From: Lentisphaerota bacterium
GTDB taxonomy: Bacteria > Verrucomicrobiota > Lentisphaeria > Victivallales > Victivallaceae
Reading direction: 5' to 3'
DNA: 40,053 nt
Assembly: GCA_015061725.1 (NCBI GenBank)
Contig: SUVX01000029.1
Span: forward strand, 1 to 40,053
Shown here: positions 24,972 through 33,447 of the stretch, piece after piece
Position numbering within the stretch: the stretch's first letter is position 1
How the letters are laid out: every line of letters starts with the position of its first letter
The notes under the pieces: model-generated
Database searches by the model: none
The model's input: the letters and a program-made list of their open reading frames with translations, nothing else
Told to the model about the DNA's origin: nothing
Translations under genes and position numbers: made by a program

Positions 24972-25814
24972 TTATAAAAACATTTTGCGGTAGTTTTCTC
25001 TGCAATAAAGGTGATTGCGCAAAATTTCCGTGGTAAACGGACCGACACGCCAGGTGCCAATCCCGCCGAAAATGAACGGTTCAACGGTTTCAACACCGCA
25101 CCGTGCGCCTTCAACATAGTCACGCAGATCCAGCTTTTCAGGGAGAGGTTTCTGACTTGCGTGACAGCGGATCAAATCCAGTTTTCGCGGCATCAAGCCC
25201 GATGTATCAATAAATGTATCAAAGTGATAATAGGAATCCGGAAACCCCCGTCCGGTACCGCGGCACATGAGCAATGCGCCGTCATATCCCTGCTTCTGGG
25301 CCGCCTGACGTGCTTTCAATACATAAAGAGCAGTGCAGATGTGTTCAATATTGGTATCCGCAAGACCGCGGGTGATGATTACTTCAGGGTCGCAGTCAAG
25401 GATGATTTCAGTAAGTCTTTTGACCGCATCGGCGTCTTCATGCGCCGTCAGCATGGAGGGGTATCCCGGCGTGAGGAAATCAGGAAGTTCGGTACCGAAA
25501 TTTATTTTGACCTTTTTGCCGTCCTTACCGGTGTAATGCCGCTGGGCGAAATTCAAATGGATGGCAGTGGTTCCCAGCATTGCCGCGCCTTTATTCGCCT
25601 CTTCCTGCCGGACTTTGATTTCATCTTCGGGCTGTATGGCCCGGGAACAGACTTTTCCGTTTTCGTCCAGATAAGCAAATTCACCGGACATGTTATTGGT
25701 TGTAAGCACATAGGTCAACTCGTATCCCTGATCGAGATACTTCAGAATCGAACCGCCCATACTCATTTCAACGTCATCGGCATGGGCTCCGACTGCAAGA
25801 ATCATTTTCTTCAT
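24972..25814 (-). CDS. PIG-L family deacetylase (second of two)
   Basis: A 280-residue PIG-L/LmbE deacetylase. The motif GAHADDVE (H11, D13, D14) and a later NIEHICTAL (third zinc ligand) are present. TNNMSGEFAYLDENGKVCSR, AQRHYT and FDTFIDTSG closely parallel the paralogue at 13099-13944, which points to duplication or shared ancestry. The ATG at 25814 is chosen because GGGTGG lies just upstream; a GTG three codons earlier overlaps it. No signal peptide is seen, so it acts on imported sugar. It lies 59 bases after the AraC gene and 21 before the prepilin-like gene. The two paralogues probably act on different steps or different N-acetyl sugars. Confidence 0.9.
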   Translation of the reverse strand: MKKMILAVGAHADDVEMSMGGSILKYLDQGYELTYVLTTNNMSGEFAYLDENGKVCSRAIQPEDEIKVRQEEANKGAAMLGTTAIHLNFAQRHYTGKDGKKVKINFGTELPDFLTPGYPSMLTAHEDADAVKRLTEIILDCDPEVIITRGLADTNIEHICTALYVLKARQAAQKQGYDGALLMCRGTGRGFPDSYYHFDTFIDTSGLMPRKLDLIRCHASQKPLPEKLDLRDYVEGARCGVETVEPFIFGGIGTWRVGPFTTEILRNHLYCRENYRKMFL

Positions 25815-25873
25815 GATAACCACCCTGTGTTATTGTTTTTTGAGTGTGTCAACACAACAAATATATTTTTATC

Positions 25874-26698
25874 TCAGTTTCCCGCCGGGTTTTCTCCGTT
25901 CCCCAGGGTTTTTGCATATTGTCCGGGCGTCATGCCCTTCATCTGTTTGAACAGACGGAAAAATGCGGATTTGTCGCATCCGATTTCCGCCGCGATTTCC
26001 GCCTGCGAAAGAGAGGACTGCAGCAGCAGATATTCCGCCTGTTCCAAACGGAACATTTTGATAAGATCCGACAGTTTGTGTCCGATTTCATCCTTGAAGA
26101 TCAGATACAGTGTCGTCCGGCTGACACCGACTTTGCGTGAAAGTTCGGCGAGCGTGATGGTGCTGTACTCCCGCGAAACGATATTGAAAACCTTTTCTGC
26201 CCGTTCCGTCTGAAAGTTGCTGTTGAAACGGGGACGGGCGGTACCGGGAGTTTCGGAGTTGTTCCGCAGCAGGTTGATGATGAATTCTGAGAGGATACAG
26301 CAGCAGAGTTCTTTGCTGAAAACATCCGGATTCAATGCTTCTTCACGCAGACGTTTGGCAAGCCTGTGCGTTTCAGAATTGACTGTGTGCGGATGATAAC
26401 AGAACGAATCCGGCAGTTTTCCGTAGAACATGATGTTCAGATAACTGGACGGATGCGCCTGTTCATTTACCAGCCGGTGCAGACTTTTGCTTTTGATGAA
26501 ACAGCAGCTTCCCGCTTTGAGTACTGCGGGAAGATCGTTTTGGTATTCGACCGTGATCTGACCGTTATCCACATAAATCAGCTCGTAGACACTGTCAGGA
26601 GCGTGCAGGTGAAATGCACAGCTGTGTCCTGCTGAATAACTCTTATGGACGATACTCCGGAATCCGGTAACAAATTCTGCCTGAAAAAGATATTTCAT
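25874..26698 (-). CDS. AraC-family transcriptional regulator
   Basis: A 274-residue regulator. The N-terminal 150 residues form a cupin-like ligand domain (YELIYVDNGQITVEYQ, GSCCFIKSKSLHRLV) and the C-terminal 100 residues carry the two-helix-turn-helix AraC domain: ITLAELSRKVGVSRTTLYLIFK then QAEIAAEIGCDKSAFFRLFK and MTPGQYAKTLG. AAGGGG before the ATG supports the start. It lies 43 bases after the GH4 gene and 59 bases before the deacetylase gene, all on one strand, so it is in the same transcription unit and probably senses a sugar to control the locus. Confidence 0.9.
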   Translation of the reverse strand: MKYLFQAEFVTGFRSIVHKSYSAGHSCAFHLHAPDSVYELIYVDNGQITVEYQNDLPAVLKAGSCCFIKSKSLHRLVNEQAHPSSYLNIMFYGKLPDSFCYHPHTVNSETHRLAKRLREEALNPDVFSKELCCCILSEFIINLLRNNSETPGTARPRFNSNFQTERAEKVFNIVSREYSTITLAELSRKVGVSRTTLYLIFKDEIGHKLSDLIKMFRLEQAEYLLLQSSLSQAEIAAEIGCDKSAFFRLFKQMKGMTPGQYAKTLGNGENPAGN

Positions 26699-26741
26699 TT
26701 ATCCCCTTCGCCTTTTGGATTGAAACGGGAGAGACCTTAAC

Positions 26742-28070
26742 TTATTTTTTGAAAAACTGCGGGAGCCAGTCGCGGTTTGCTTCCATAAGTTCTTCACCCA
26801 TCTTTGTAATCTGGGCAAACGTAAGTTTGTGGCACAGCGGATCAAGCATCAGAGCCTGAAGAGCCAGACGTTTGTTTCCGGTCAGAGCCGCTTCAAGAGT
26901 CATGAGCTGGATATTGCAGTGCGGGAGCGTAAGTCCCAGCAGTTCCGGCGGCAGATCGCCGACACCGACCGGCTGGAATCCTGTGGGTCCGATTGAACCG
27001 AAGGTCTCCACGACGGCATCTTTGGGCAGGTTGGTGATCTGTCCGTTATTGGGAAGGTTCACGATATCCAGATAGGATTTTCCGGTCTGGATGGAATCCA
27101 TGACTTTGACGGCCACTTCGATACTCGGCGGAGAAATCTGTTCTTCGCCAGAAGTTAATTTATCAACCCGTTCCCATGCTTTTTCATAACCCTCGGCGCG
27201 CCAGTCGATCTTTTTGCGGAAGATTTTGTATTCCTCAACGGCATTCAAGTCCAGCAGATAACCGGGCAGAAATTCAGAGGTGTGGTTGTCAGCGGTGTAG
27301 GTGAGATATCCGAACTTTTCGTAGATTTCGGACATGACACGGTGATCGCGCATGAAAATACCGTTTTCAGGATCATAACCCTTGTCCAGTTCGTAAATAT
27401 GCCGTCCCGCCAGACGGTTTTTAAGCATGCTGTAACCATCTTTGCCGTTGACGGTAAAGTCAAGGATCCAGAAGAAATGATTGATACCGCCGACTTTTGC
27501 ACTGATATTTTTGACATCTGTGTCAAACATCTTTGCCAGAAAGTGCATGGTGCCGACGGGACCGTGGCAGAGACCCAGAACTTTCAGTTCGGGAGCGACT
27601 GCATGGAAAACGCCGGTGAGGGATGCCATCGGGTTGGTGTAGTTCAAAATAAAGGCATTGGGACAGAGTCTGCGGAATTTTTCCGCCCAGGCGGCGAAAA
27701 CGGGAACGTTCCGCAAAGTTCTGCTCCAGCCGCCGGGACCGACGGTATCGCCGATAGGCTGATAAATGCCGTAACGTTCCGGCAGTTCCACATCCGGACG
27801 CATGGTTGTCAATCCGCCGGTGCTGATGGTGATGAGAATGATATCCGCGCCGCGGAACGCCGCATCTTCGTCATCGGTAACGATAAAAGTCAATTTGCGG
27901 TTGTTATCTTTTGCCAGACGTTCACCGGCGGCTTTGATTCTTTCAGCGGATTTAAGATCAATATCCTCCAGCCAGATTTCGGAACCGTCCAGACTTTCTT
28001 CGTGAATGATATCACAAATCAATTTGGGACTCCAGTTGCAGCTTCCGCCGCCGATCATCACAATTTTCAT
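26742..28070 (-). CDS. GH4 family glycosidase (NAD- and Mn-dependent)
   Basis: A 442-residue glycoside hydrolase family 4 enzyme. It begins with a Rossmann NAD-binding motif (MIGGGSCNWSPKL) and has ILNYTNPMASLT, LGLCHGP with metal ligand C168, GGINHFFW with metal ligand H198, and ADNHTSEFLPGYL. GH4 enzymes cleave by an oxidation/elimination route on alpha- or beta-linked glucosides, galactosides or uronides in the cytoplasm. The CHG motif suggests a non-phosphorylated substrate, for example a uronide or galactoside; this is not certain. AGAGG supports the start. It is probably the first gene of the locus, with a promoter just upstream. Confidence 0.9.
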   Translation of the reverse strand: MKIVMIGGGSCNWSPKLICDIIHEESLDGSEIWLEDIDLKSAERIKAAGERLAKDNNRKLTFIVTDDEDAAFRGADIILITISTGGLTTMRPDVELPERYGIYQPIGDTVGPGGWSRTLRNVPVFAAWAEKFRRLCPNAFILNYTNPMASLTGVFHAVAPELKVLGLCHGPVGTMHFLAKMFDTDVKNISAKVGGINHFFWILDFTVNGKDGYSMLKNRLAGRHIYELDKGYDPENGIFMRDHRVMSEIYEKFGYLTYTADNHTSEFLPGYLLDLNAVEEYKIFRKKIDWRAEGYEKAWERVDKLTSGEEQISPPSIEVAVKVMDSIQTGKSYLDIVNLPNNGQITNLPKDAVVETFGSIGPTGFQPVGVGDLPPELLGLTLPHCNIQLMTLEAALTGNKRLALQALMLDPLCHKLTFAQITKMGEELMEANRDWLPQFFKK

Positions 28071-28106
28071 ATCGACCTCTCTTTTTGATTGGAATAAAGC
28101 AGTACC

Positions 28107-28135
28107 ACTATTCTCTTTTAAGATATCATTATCAA
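28107..28135 (-). promoter_or_regulatory. candidate promoter of the GH4/AraC locus
   Basis: On the minus strand TTGATA (28130-28135) and AATAGT (28107-28112) are spaced 17 bases apart, 37 bases before the GH4 start. The spacer contains GATATC. The -10 box is weak, which fits an activator-dependent promoter. Confidence 0.4.
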
Positions 28136-28329
28136 AAAGTTAAATCAATAGCGAATAATTCAAAAGAAGTTGCAGAAAAGTCAATTGTGCCAATCTGGCT
28201 GATGACAACAGAGGCGTGCAGTCTGTGATGGTACTGCACATAAAAACGTAAAGGGGTGAAAAATTCAAAGCAAGCAGTGAACAACCAAATGAAAAGAATT
28301 TCAAAATAAGGAGTTGAAAAAACGGACAA
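28136..28329. other. non-coding spacer upstream of the GH4 gene
   Basis: About 190 AT-rich bases between the GH4 promoter and the inverted-repeat element. An open frame crosses it on the minus strand, but it has no RBS, no recognisable domain and continues into the mobile element, so it is not called a gene. GTGCAGTC and GGTACTGCAC-like short repeats are visible and could be regulator sites, without strong support. Confidence 0.4.
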
Positions 28330-28551
28330 GATGCACTGCTGTCCGGTAAAAATTTCAGAGCAGTAAAGGGCTGAAAAGTTTCTCTTGGACTGGCAAATTC
28401 CAGTTTGGCGGCTTTTCAAGGATTTTTCGGTCAAGCGACAAGACTTCCGGGGCTTTCTTGTTAAATATTAAGGATTGGGTCGTTTTTAATATATAACAAG
28501 TCCCGACAATTTCAATTAACTCCGGTAATTTTTACCGGACAGTAGTGCATC
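28330..28551. mobile_element. 222-bp MITE-like element with 25-bp terminal inverted repeats
   Basis: The left end 28330-28354 (GATGCACTGCTGTCCGGTAA then AAATT) is the inverse of the right end 28527-28551, with 24 of 25 positions matching. No transposase frame lies between the ends, and internal inverted repeats occur, as in miniature inverted-repeat elements moved in trans. Flanks show only AA on both sides, so a target duplication is not proven. The right end also contains a palindrome TCCGGTAA-TTT-TTACCGGA (28521-28539). Confidence 0.7.
28457..28500. repeat. inner inverted repeat of the MITE-like element
   Basis: Arms CTTGTTAAATATTAA (28457-28471) and TTAATATATAACAAG (28486-28500) pair at 14 of 15 positions around a 14-base loop. 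It lies just inside the right terminal repeat and would form a strong hairpin in single-stranded DNA or RNA. Confidence 0.7.
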
Positions 28552-28651
28552 AAAATAATTGATTTTTCTTCCGGAAAACTGTAAGCTTTTCCGCAGCCGA
28601 CGTTTCGTTTTTTCTCGTGAAAAGAGGTTTTTTCCCTCCCGGCAATGCCAT

Positions 28652-28676
28652 CACCCCTTATCGGGAATAAGGGGTG
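28652..28676. terminator. hairpin overlapping the phosphoesterase stop codon
   Basis: CACCCCTTAT and ATAAGGGGTG form a perfect 10-bp stem with a 5-base loop. It covers the last codons and TAA of the phosphoesterase gene. On the plus strand it is followed by TATTTTT, like an intrinsic terminator for transcription entering from the MITE side; on the minus strand no U-run follows directly. Confidence 0.55.
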
Positions 28677-30445
28677 TATTTTTGATAAGTGGTGTTTTTG
28701 ATTTCAAAAGGTTGGTTTTTGCGGAGAATGACTTTATCCATGACGGAGCCGTCAGGTCCGGTGCAGGTGATGGTTATGTGATCGGGGGTGACTTCAAGGC
28801 GGGTGACGCTGAAGTTTTTGCCTGCGCCGCGCGGACCGTCGTTGACGTAAACGGGAAAGTGAATGTTTTTCAAATCGTTTTCCGTCAGACGACCGGGACG
28901 TTTCGAGTTGAATGTACGCGCAGCACCTGCCAGTTCTTTTGTCACCGGGTCAAAACGGTAGGGAGAGTGTACGTGTCCGCACAGCCAGAGGTCAATGGGG
29001 CATTGGGGATTTTTTCCGAAGAAAATATCTGCAAAAAAAGTAAGTTTTTTTGCCATATATTCCTCTTCCCATTCAAAGGGCGTGGCATGAGCAAGAACAA
29101 TACGTTTCTTTGCCGTTTTACAAAGAGTGCTTCTGCTTAAACGTTCCAGCCATCTTTTCTGCTGAAGAAAATATCTCTTTGTGTCCGTAAGAAGCGTGTA
29201 ATGTTTGTTTTGCAGGAGTCGGGGTCTGTTTTCACCCGTATCAATGACAATATAAAGAACATCACCGTAACGGAAAGCGTAATAGGGCGTACCGAAATAC
29301 TGCGTGTATTTATCCGTATCCGGTCCGCGGTATTCGTGATTGCCGCGCACAGGATAAAAGGGTGCGCGGACTCCCTCTTCACGGAACGGAATCAGAAAAG
29401 AATCAAAATAGGCAGCATTGAAATCATTGAACGTGCTGCTGACATCTCCCAGAGAAACCAGCAAATCGGTGTTTTTGAAAAGACCTTTGCGGACAAGAGA
29501 ACGGATCAGTTCTTCACGCGAAAAATCCGCAACTTGCGTGTCACTGATTGCTGTCAGAGTATGACTTGACTTTTTCTGCGGCAGCGTGGTGAAAGAGCCG
29601 GAGGCGATTTTGCCTGAGAAGTTCTCCATATCAAAAATTTCAAATTCATATTTTTTGCCGGGAAGAAGATTTTTGACTTCAAAACGGTGAATCTTTTTCC
29701 GGGGAATTCTGCCGAGAACGGGGGCAGGAGCAAGAACTTTTGATTTATTCTTTGAACCGGAAAGCTTGAAGCGCAATTCTGCGGCAACATTCCGGGAATA
29801 TTCAAAACAAATCTGCGCCTGATCTCTTGAAATGTGTGTGACAAAAGGTCCTTTAACAGAATCTTTCTGCGGAAATTGAGTATTGAAAAGCTGTTGACGC
29901 TCTTTCATGCTTTCGGGCCATTTTGAAAAATCCGGGAGCAGTCCGCAGGAAAACTGCCAGCTGCCGATTCCCGGACGGGTATGGGCAAAAAAGCGGTTTT
30001 CTCCCTTTTTGAGAAAGACTTTGTAACTGCGATTAAGATACGATGGAATTTCTGCCGGTTCCCCTTTGGGTTCAGTCGTTCCGACAAGTTTGCCGTCAAG
30101 ATAACAAGTGTACCAGTAATCCGCCCCGAGTCCCAGATAATAAATGCCGTCTGCCGGAGAATAAATTGAAAATGAAACGATGGCGGCATCTTTGATCGGC
30201 GTATAACTGCCGCAGAGGTTTTTCAGATCGAAACTGTTTTTTGCCGTCATCACAAAATTCTGTTTCCTGCCGGGGATAACTCCGGATACAGAGGCTTTCC
30301 GGGCATCCTCAGGTTTGAATTTTTTGTCAAAGACCACATAAAAAGAGTCCTTTTTCAAAACAGCCCGGGACGTGTTTCCCGGTGTGGTACAGCCGGTTAA
30401 AACGAGAAGTAAAGCGACACACGGATAAAAAATTCTGTTCAACAT
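28658..30445 (-). CDS. lipoprotein metallophosphoesterase, purple-acid-phosphatase-like
   Basis: A 595-residue lipoprotein: a hydrophobic signal and lipobox LTGC (Cys18) anchor it to a membrane facing the periplasm. Residues about 30-180 are a beta domain with YWYTCYLDGKLVG, as in sugar-enzyme accessory domains. Residues about 195-290 are a purple-acid-phosphatase N-type domain (FVTHISRDQAQICFEY, LLPGKKYEFEIF). Residues about 295-520 are a calcineurin-like phosphatase: AISDTQ (the expected D-x-H has Gln for His), VSLGDVSS, VRGNHEY, VLAHATPF and LCGHVHSPY. It probably cleaves phosphate esters in the periplasm. It lies 32 bases after the transglutaminase gene and is the last gene of that operon. 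AAGGAA supports the start. Confidence 0.87.
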   Translation of the reverse strand: MLNRIFYPCVALLLVLTGCTTPGNTSRAVLKKDSFYVVFDKKFKPEDARKASVSGVIPGRKQNFVMTAKNSFDLKNLCGSYTPIKDAAIVSFSIYSPADGIYYLGLGADYWYTCYLDGKLVGTTEPKGEPAEIPSYLNRSYKVFLKKGENRFFAHTRPGIGSWQFSCGLLPDFSKWPESMKERQQLFNTQFPQKDSVKGPFVTHISRDQAQICFEYSRNVAAELRFKLSGSKNKSKVLAPAPVLGRIPRKKIHRFEVKNLLPGKKYEFEIFDMENFSGKIASGSFTTLPQKKSSHTLTAISDTQVADFSREELIRSLVRKGLFKNTDLLVSLGDVSSTFNDFNAAYFDSFLIPFREEGVRAPFYPVRGNHEYRGPDTDKYTQYFGTPYYAFRYGDVLYIVIDTGENRPRLLQNKHYTLLTDTKRYFLQQKRWLERLSRSTLCKTAKKRIVLAHATPFEWEEEYMAKKLTFFADIFFGKNPQCPIDLWLCGHVHSPYRFDPVTKELAGAARTFNSKRPGRLTENDLKNIHFPVYVNDGPRGAGKNFSVTRLEVTPDHITITCTGPDGSVMDKVILRKNQPFEIKNTTYQKYTPYSR

Positions 30446-30477
30446 AAATTTAATTCCTTATTTTTATGGGGATTGTT

Positions 30478-33441
30478 TTAAGATATTTCCTGCGTCAGCA
30501 CATCAAGATCGCTGAAAAATTGCCTGCATATTTTGTATTGACTTTCATCTGTGGAGCAATGTCCGTATTCCAGCGCATAATAGAGAGAAAAAATGGCGTA
30601 AACTGCTTTTGAAAAAATTTGGCTTTTTTCTTCATAGTCAAGAGAATCCGGATGTTTTTTCAAATACTTCTTTCTGAAGATATCTCCGGCACTTTCCGCA
30701 TAGGCAAGAAGTTCCTGATTGTTTTTTCTTTCCATATCTGCTGTCAGCAGAAGCAGGCGTACCGCGCGGTAAAGCAGCATAAGTTTTTGATCTGCAGAAA
30801 GATTTTGATCTCTGTCAAGTTTCCGCAGAAGATTTTTTTGTTTGAGACGGTAAAAGATTTTTTTCATTCCGCAGTACAGTCTGCGGTGAAAGATAATCAA
30901 CAGAGCCAGTGCCGCCGAAAGGCAACTTCCCAGAATTCTTCCCCGTGAAGTCAACAGAAGATAATTGAGAAAATTCTGCAAACTTTCTCTGCATCCGGCA
31001 AGGGTGTTCCTGACGTATTCTCCGGCACGGGTGGATTTGATCTTTTTGATTTTTTGTGTCTTTTTGCCTTTGGGATGAACTTTAAGCACCTTTTTGTTTT
31101 TTCCGCCTTGAGATTTCTGCAATGCCTGTTTCTTCTGTCTTTCAAGCTGACGGGCTTTACGGTCGGCTATTTCTTTATCGTGGAGTTTTTTTGCAAATTC
31201 AAGGGATTGCGGAGTTAATTCCGGCGGCATGACTTTCCACTCATCTCCGAAGGGATCGCGGAATTTTCCGATACCGATGGGCGTGGTTTGAGATGGAATT
31301 TCTGACGGCGGAACCGCATCAAAGGTCAGCCAGCCGATTTTTTCAATAAAAATCTGAGTCCAGGCGTGGGCATGATATTCGTATACTTCTGTTTTTCTGG
31401 TCAGCGCATTGTAGTTCCCCGGAGAAAATCCCACGGCAACACGCGCGGGAAGATTCTGAGTCCGGGCAAGGATTGCCAACGCTGCGGCAAAGTATTCGCA
31501 ATGACCTTCTTTGAGTTCAAAAAGGAAATATTCAACACTTTCTTTTCCTGCCGGAGTGGGAGAACCATAGAGTTTATAAGTGTAATTTTTGCGCAGATAA
31601 TCCCGCAGGGCGATCGCTTTCTGATAGGGCAGCAGACAATCTTTTGTGATGCTTTTTCCAAGTTCCGCGATACGGGGAGAAAGATTTGCCGGCGTTTTAA
31701 GATAATGACTTTTAGGCAGTCTTTCAAACCACAGCGGATCGTAGACAGGACGTTTGACAGGCGGGCGTTTGACTGTCGTTTTTTTCGGTACTGCTTTTTT
31801 TACAGTTTTTGTTGCCGCTTTTTGGGGGATTGGTTTTCTGACTGCTTTAACAACCGTTTTTGTGCTTGTTTTTTTACCTTTACTTTTGAGTTTTTTTGCG
31901 GCGGCAAGACGTTTTAAACGCGCCTTTTCAGCGGCGATTTTCCGTTGCTTTTCTCGTTGTTCCGCAATTTTCCGTTGTTTTTCTCTGGCGGCGGCAAGGC
32001 GTTTCTGCCGTGCCTCTTCGGCAAGGCGCAGTTTTTCAAGCCGGACTTTTTCGTTTTCGGTCCAGATGTTCAGATAGTCGTCAAAAGTCCTGCTGATTTC
32101 AGGTTCCTTTTTTTGAGGCTGCGTCTGGCTGCTGAGGCGCGGCAGATAGGGTATCAGTAAATATGATGTTACTTTGTATTCAAAAGGCAGGTCGGGCAGA
32201 GAGGTTCCCGGGGCGAAACGGGTACTGAAACTGTTGGTTTTGAGTTTTCTGAAAAATTTGAACCACTGCGTTGTGTTGTTTGCTCCATCGGCAGAAGAAA
32301 AGCCTGCCGGACGGTATGGTGCGTATAAACTGAGTGAAATCCACTTTTGTATGGTGTAGTTGCACTCAACTGCAAAATGCTTTGCCGGCAGTCCGCGGCG
32401 GCTGTTCAACGGTTGATTGGCAAGAGTTTTGCTCAACTGCCATTTTTTGCCGTCATACATATCGTAAAGCGTTGCCAGATGATAGAGTTTGAGCGGCATT
32501 GAAACGGTAAAAAGCAGGTCTTTTCCCGGGGGCGATCCTCTGCCGTTTCCGTCCAGCTCCGCCTCAACATCGGGGATGTCAAGTTGACGTCCCTCTTTGC
32601 CGGAACTGTCAGGATTTGTACCGGATATGAGATTTTCTCCTCCGGGATTTTTTGCCGTCTGCCTATCCTGACGGAGCCACTTTTGCAAATCCGGCGGCAT
32701 GGCAGAGTTTCTTGAAGTGACAAATGATACCTCAAATAATCCGGAGCTGCCGGTTTCCTGCATGGGGATAAAACTTAAAACCAATACAAAGACAGGCAGT
32801 GCAATGAGCAGTTGAAGCACAACAAGATGCCAGGCGCGTTTCATGTTGCGCAGAGTTGAAAAATTTGCCGCTTTAAGCAGTTTTCCCGCACCGGAAAGAG
32901 TTTGTTCTCTTTCGTAAACAGAGATGATTGCAAGCGTCAGCGCCGTACCGGGAACAAGATAAAGCAGCAGTTTACGGGGAATGAGTCCCGCATAAATCAG
33001 GAGAAAAATGCTGATGAAAAAGAGATAATTGCAGTCTTTTATCGTTCCGTTGATAAGAAAAGAAAAACTGCTGATAATCATGCCTTCGGCCAGAGCCAGG
33101 TCAAAGGGGATACCCTTGCTTAAACGGAATGTGACCCAGATACAGGAACCGAAAAATATACCGCACGCCAGCATGCGCCGCAGAAGGATATCAGCGAAAC
33201 GGTAAGGGACAAACAACAGTCCCATTGCCGGAAACAGAAGTGCCAGTACAAGAATTGTGAAAACAGGCGAACCGTGCTGCCAGAGCGCAGAGGTGATTCC
33301 CAGCCCGAAAAGCACCGTGTAGACAATGTGAAGAGTTTTGCCAGGTTCGTGTTTCAAAATATGGCTGTTATCCACCAGAATATCCGGCTTTTTATGCAAA
33401 GATTTGTTGGAAAAAAGATTTTTTAATTGCAAAAGTTTCAT
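30478..33441 (-). CDS. TgpA-type transglutaminase-like membrane protein with Lys/Ala-rich insertions
   Basis: A 987-residue protein. Residues about 35-228 hold about seven membrane segments (DUF3488-like). The transglutaminase core lies near 600-712 with the catalytic triad C648 (KEGHCEYF), H692 (YHAHAW) and D708 (LTFDAVPP). One more membrane helix (about 833-851) and a helical C-terminal domain (DUF4129-like, about 870-980) follow. Two unusual basic insertions interrupt it: 463-566, a charged coiled-coil (EKARLKRLAAAKKLK) passing into histone-H1-like repeats (KKAVPKKTTVKRPP), and 750-805 (KGKKTQKIKKIK). Such proteins are found with MoxR and DUF58 proteins and are thought to modify or assemble cell-envelope proteins. 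It lies 6 bases after the DUF58 gene. Confidence 0.9.
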   Translation of the reverse strand: MKLLQLKNLFSNKSLHKKPDILVDNSHILKHEPGKTLHIVYTVLFGLGITSALWQHGSPVFTILVLALLFPAMGLLFVPYRFADILLRRMLACGIFFGSCIWVTFRLSKGIPFDLALAEGMIISSFSFLINGTIKDCNYLFFISIFLLIYAGLIPRKLLLYLVPGTALTLAIISVYEREQTLSGAGKLLKAANFSTLRNMKRAWHLVVLQLLIALPVFVLVLSFIPMQETGSSGLFEVSFVTSRNSAMPPDLQKWLRQDRQTAKNPGGENLISGTNPDSSGKEGRQLDIPDVEAELDGNGRGSPPGKDLLFTVSMPLKLYHLATLYDMYDGKKWQLSKTLANQPLNSRRGLPAKHFAVECNYTIQKWISLSLYAPYRPAGFSSADGANNTTQWFKFFRKLKTNSFSTRFAPGTSLPDLPFEYKVTSYLLIPYLPRLSSQTQPQKKEPEISRTFDDYLNIWTENEKVRLEKLRLAEEARQKRLAAAREKQRKIAEQREKQRKIAAEKARLKRLAAAKKLKSKGKKTSTKTVVKAVRKPIPQKAATKTVKKAVPKKTTVKRPPVKRPVYDPLWFERLPKSHYLKTPANLSPRIAELGKSITKDCLLPYQKAIALRDYLRKNYTYKLYGSPTPAGKESVEYFLFELKEGHCEYFAAALAILARTQNLPARVAVGFSPGNYNALTRKTEVYEYHAHAWTQIFIEKIGWLTFDAVPPSEIPSQTTPIGIGKFRDPFGDEWKVMPPELTPQSLEFAKKLHDKEIADRKARQLERQKKQALQKSQGGKNKKVLKVHPKGKKTQKIKKIKSTRAGEYVRNTLAGCRESLQNFLNYLLLTSRGRILGSCLSAALALLIIFHRRLYCGMKKIFYRLKQKNLLRKLDRDQNLSADQKLMLLYRAVRLLLLTADMERKNNQELLAYAESAGDIFRKKYLKKHPDSLDYEEKSQIFSKAVYAIFSLYYALEYGHCSTDESQYKICRQFFSDLDVLTQEIS

Positions 33442-33447
33442 CCGCCG

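Noticed and set aside
25011..26213. 400-codon plus-strand frame
   Set aside because: It lies opposite the second PIG-L deacetylase and the AraC gene, both with clear motifs and RBSs.
28132..28434. 100-codon minus-strand frame
   Set aside because: It crosses the inverted-repeat element boundary and the GH4 promoter, has no RBS and no recognisable domain.
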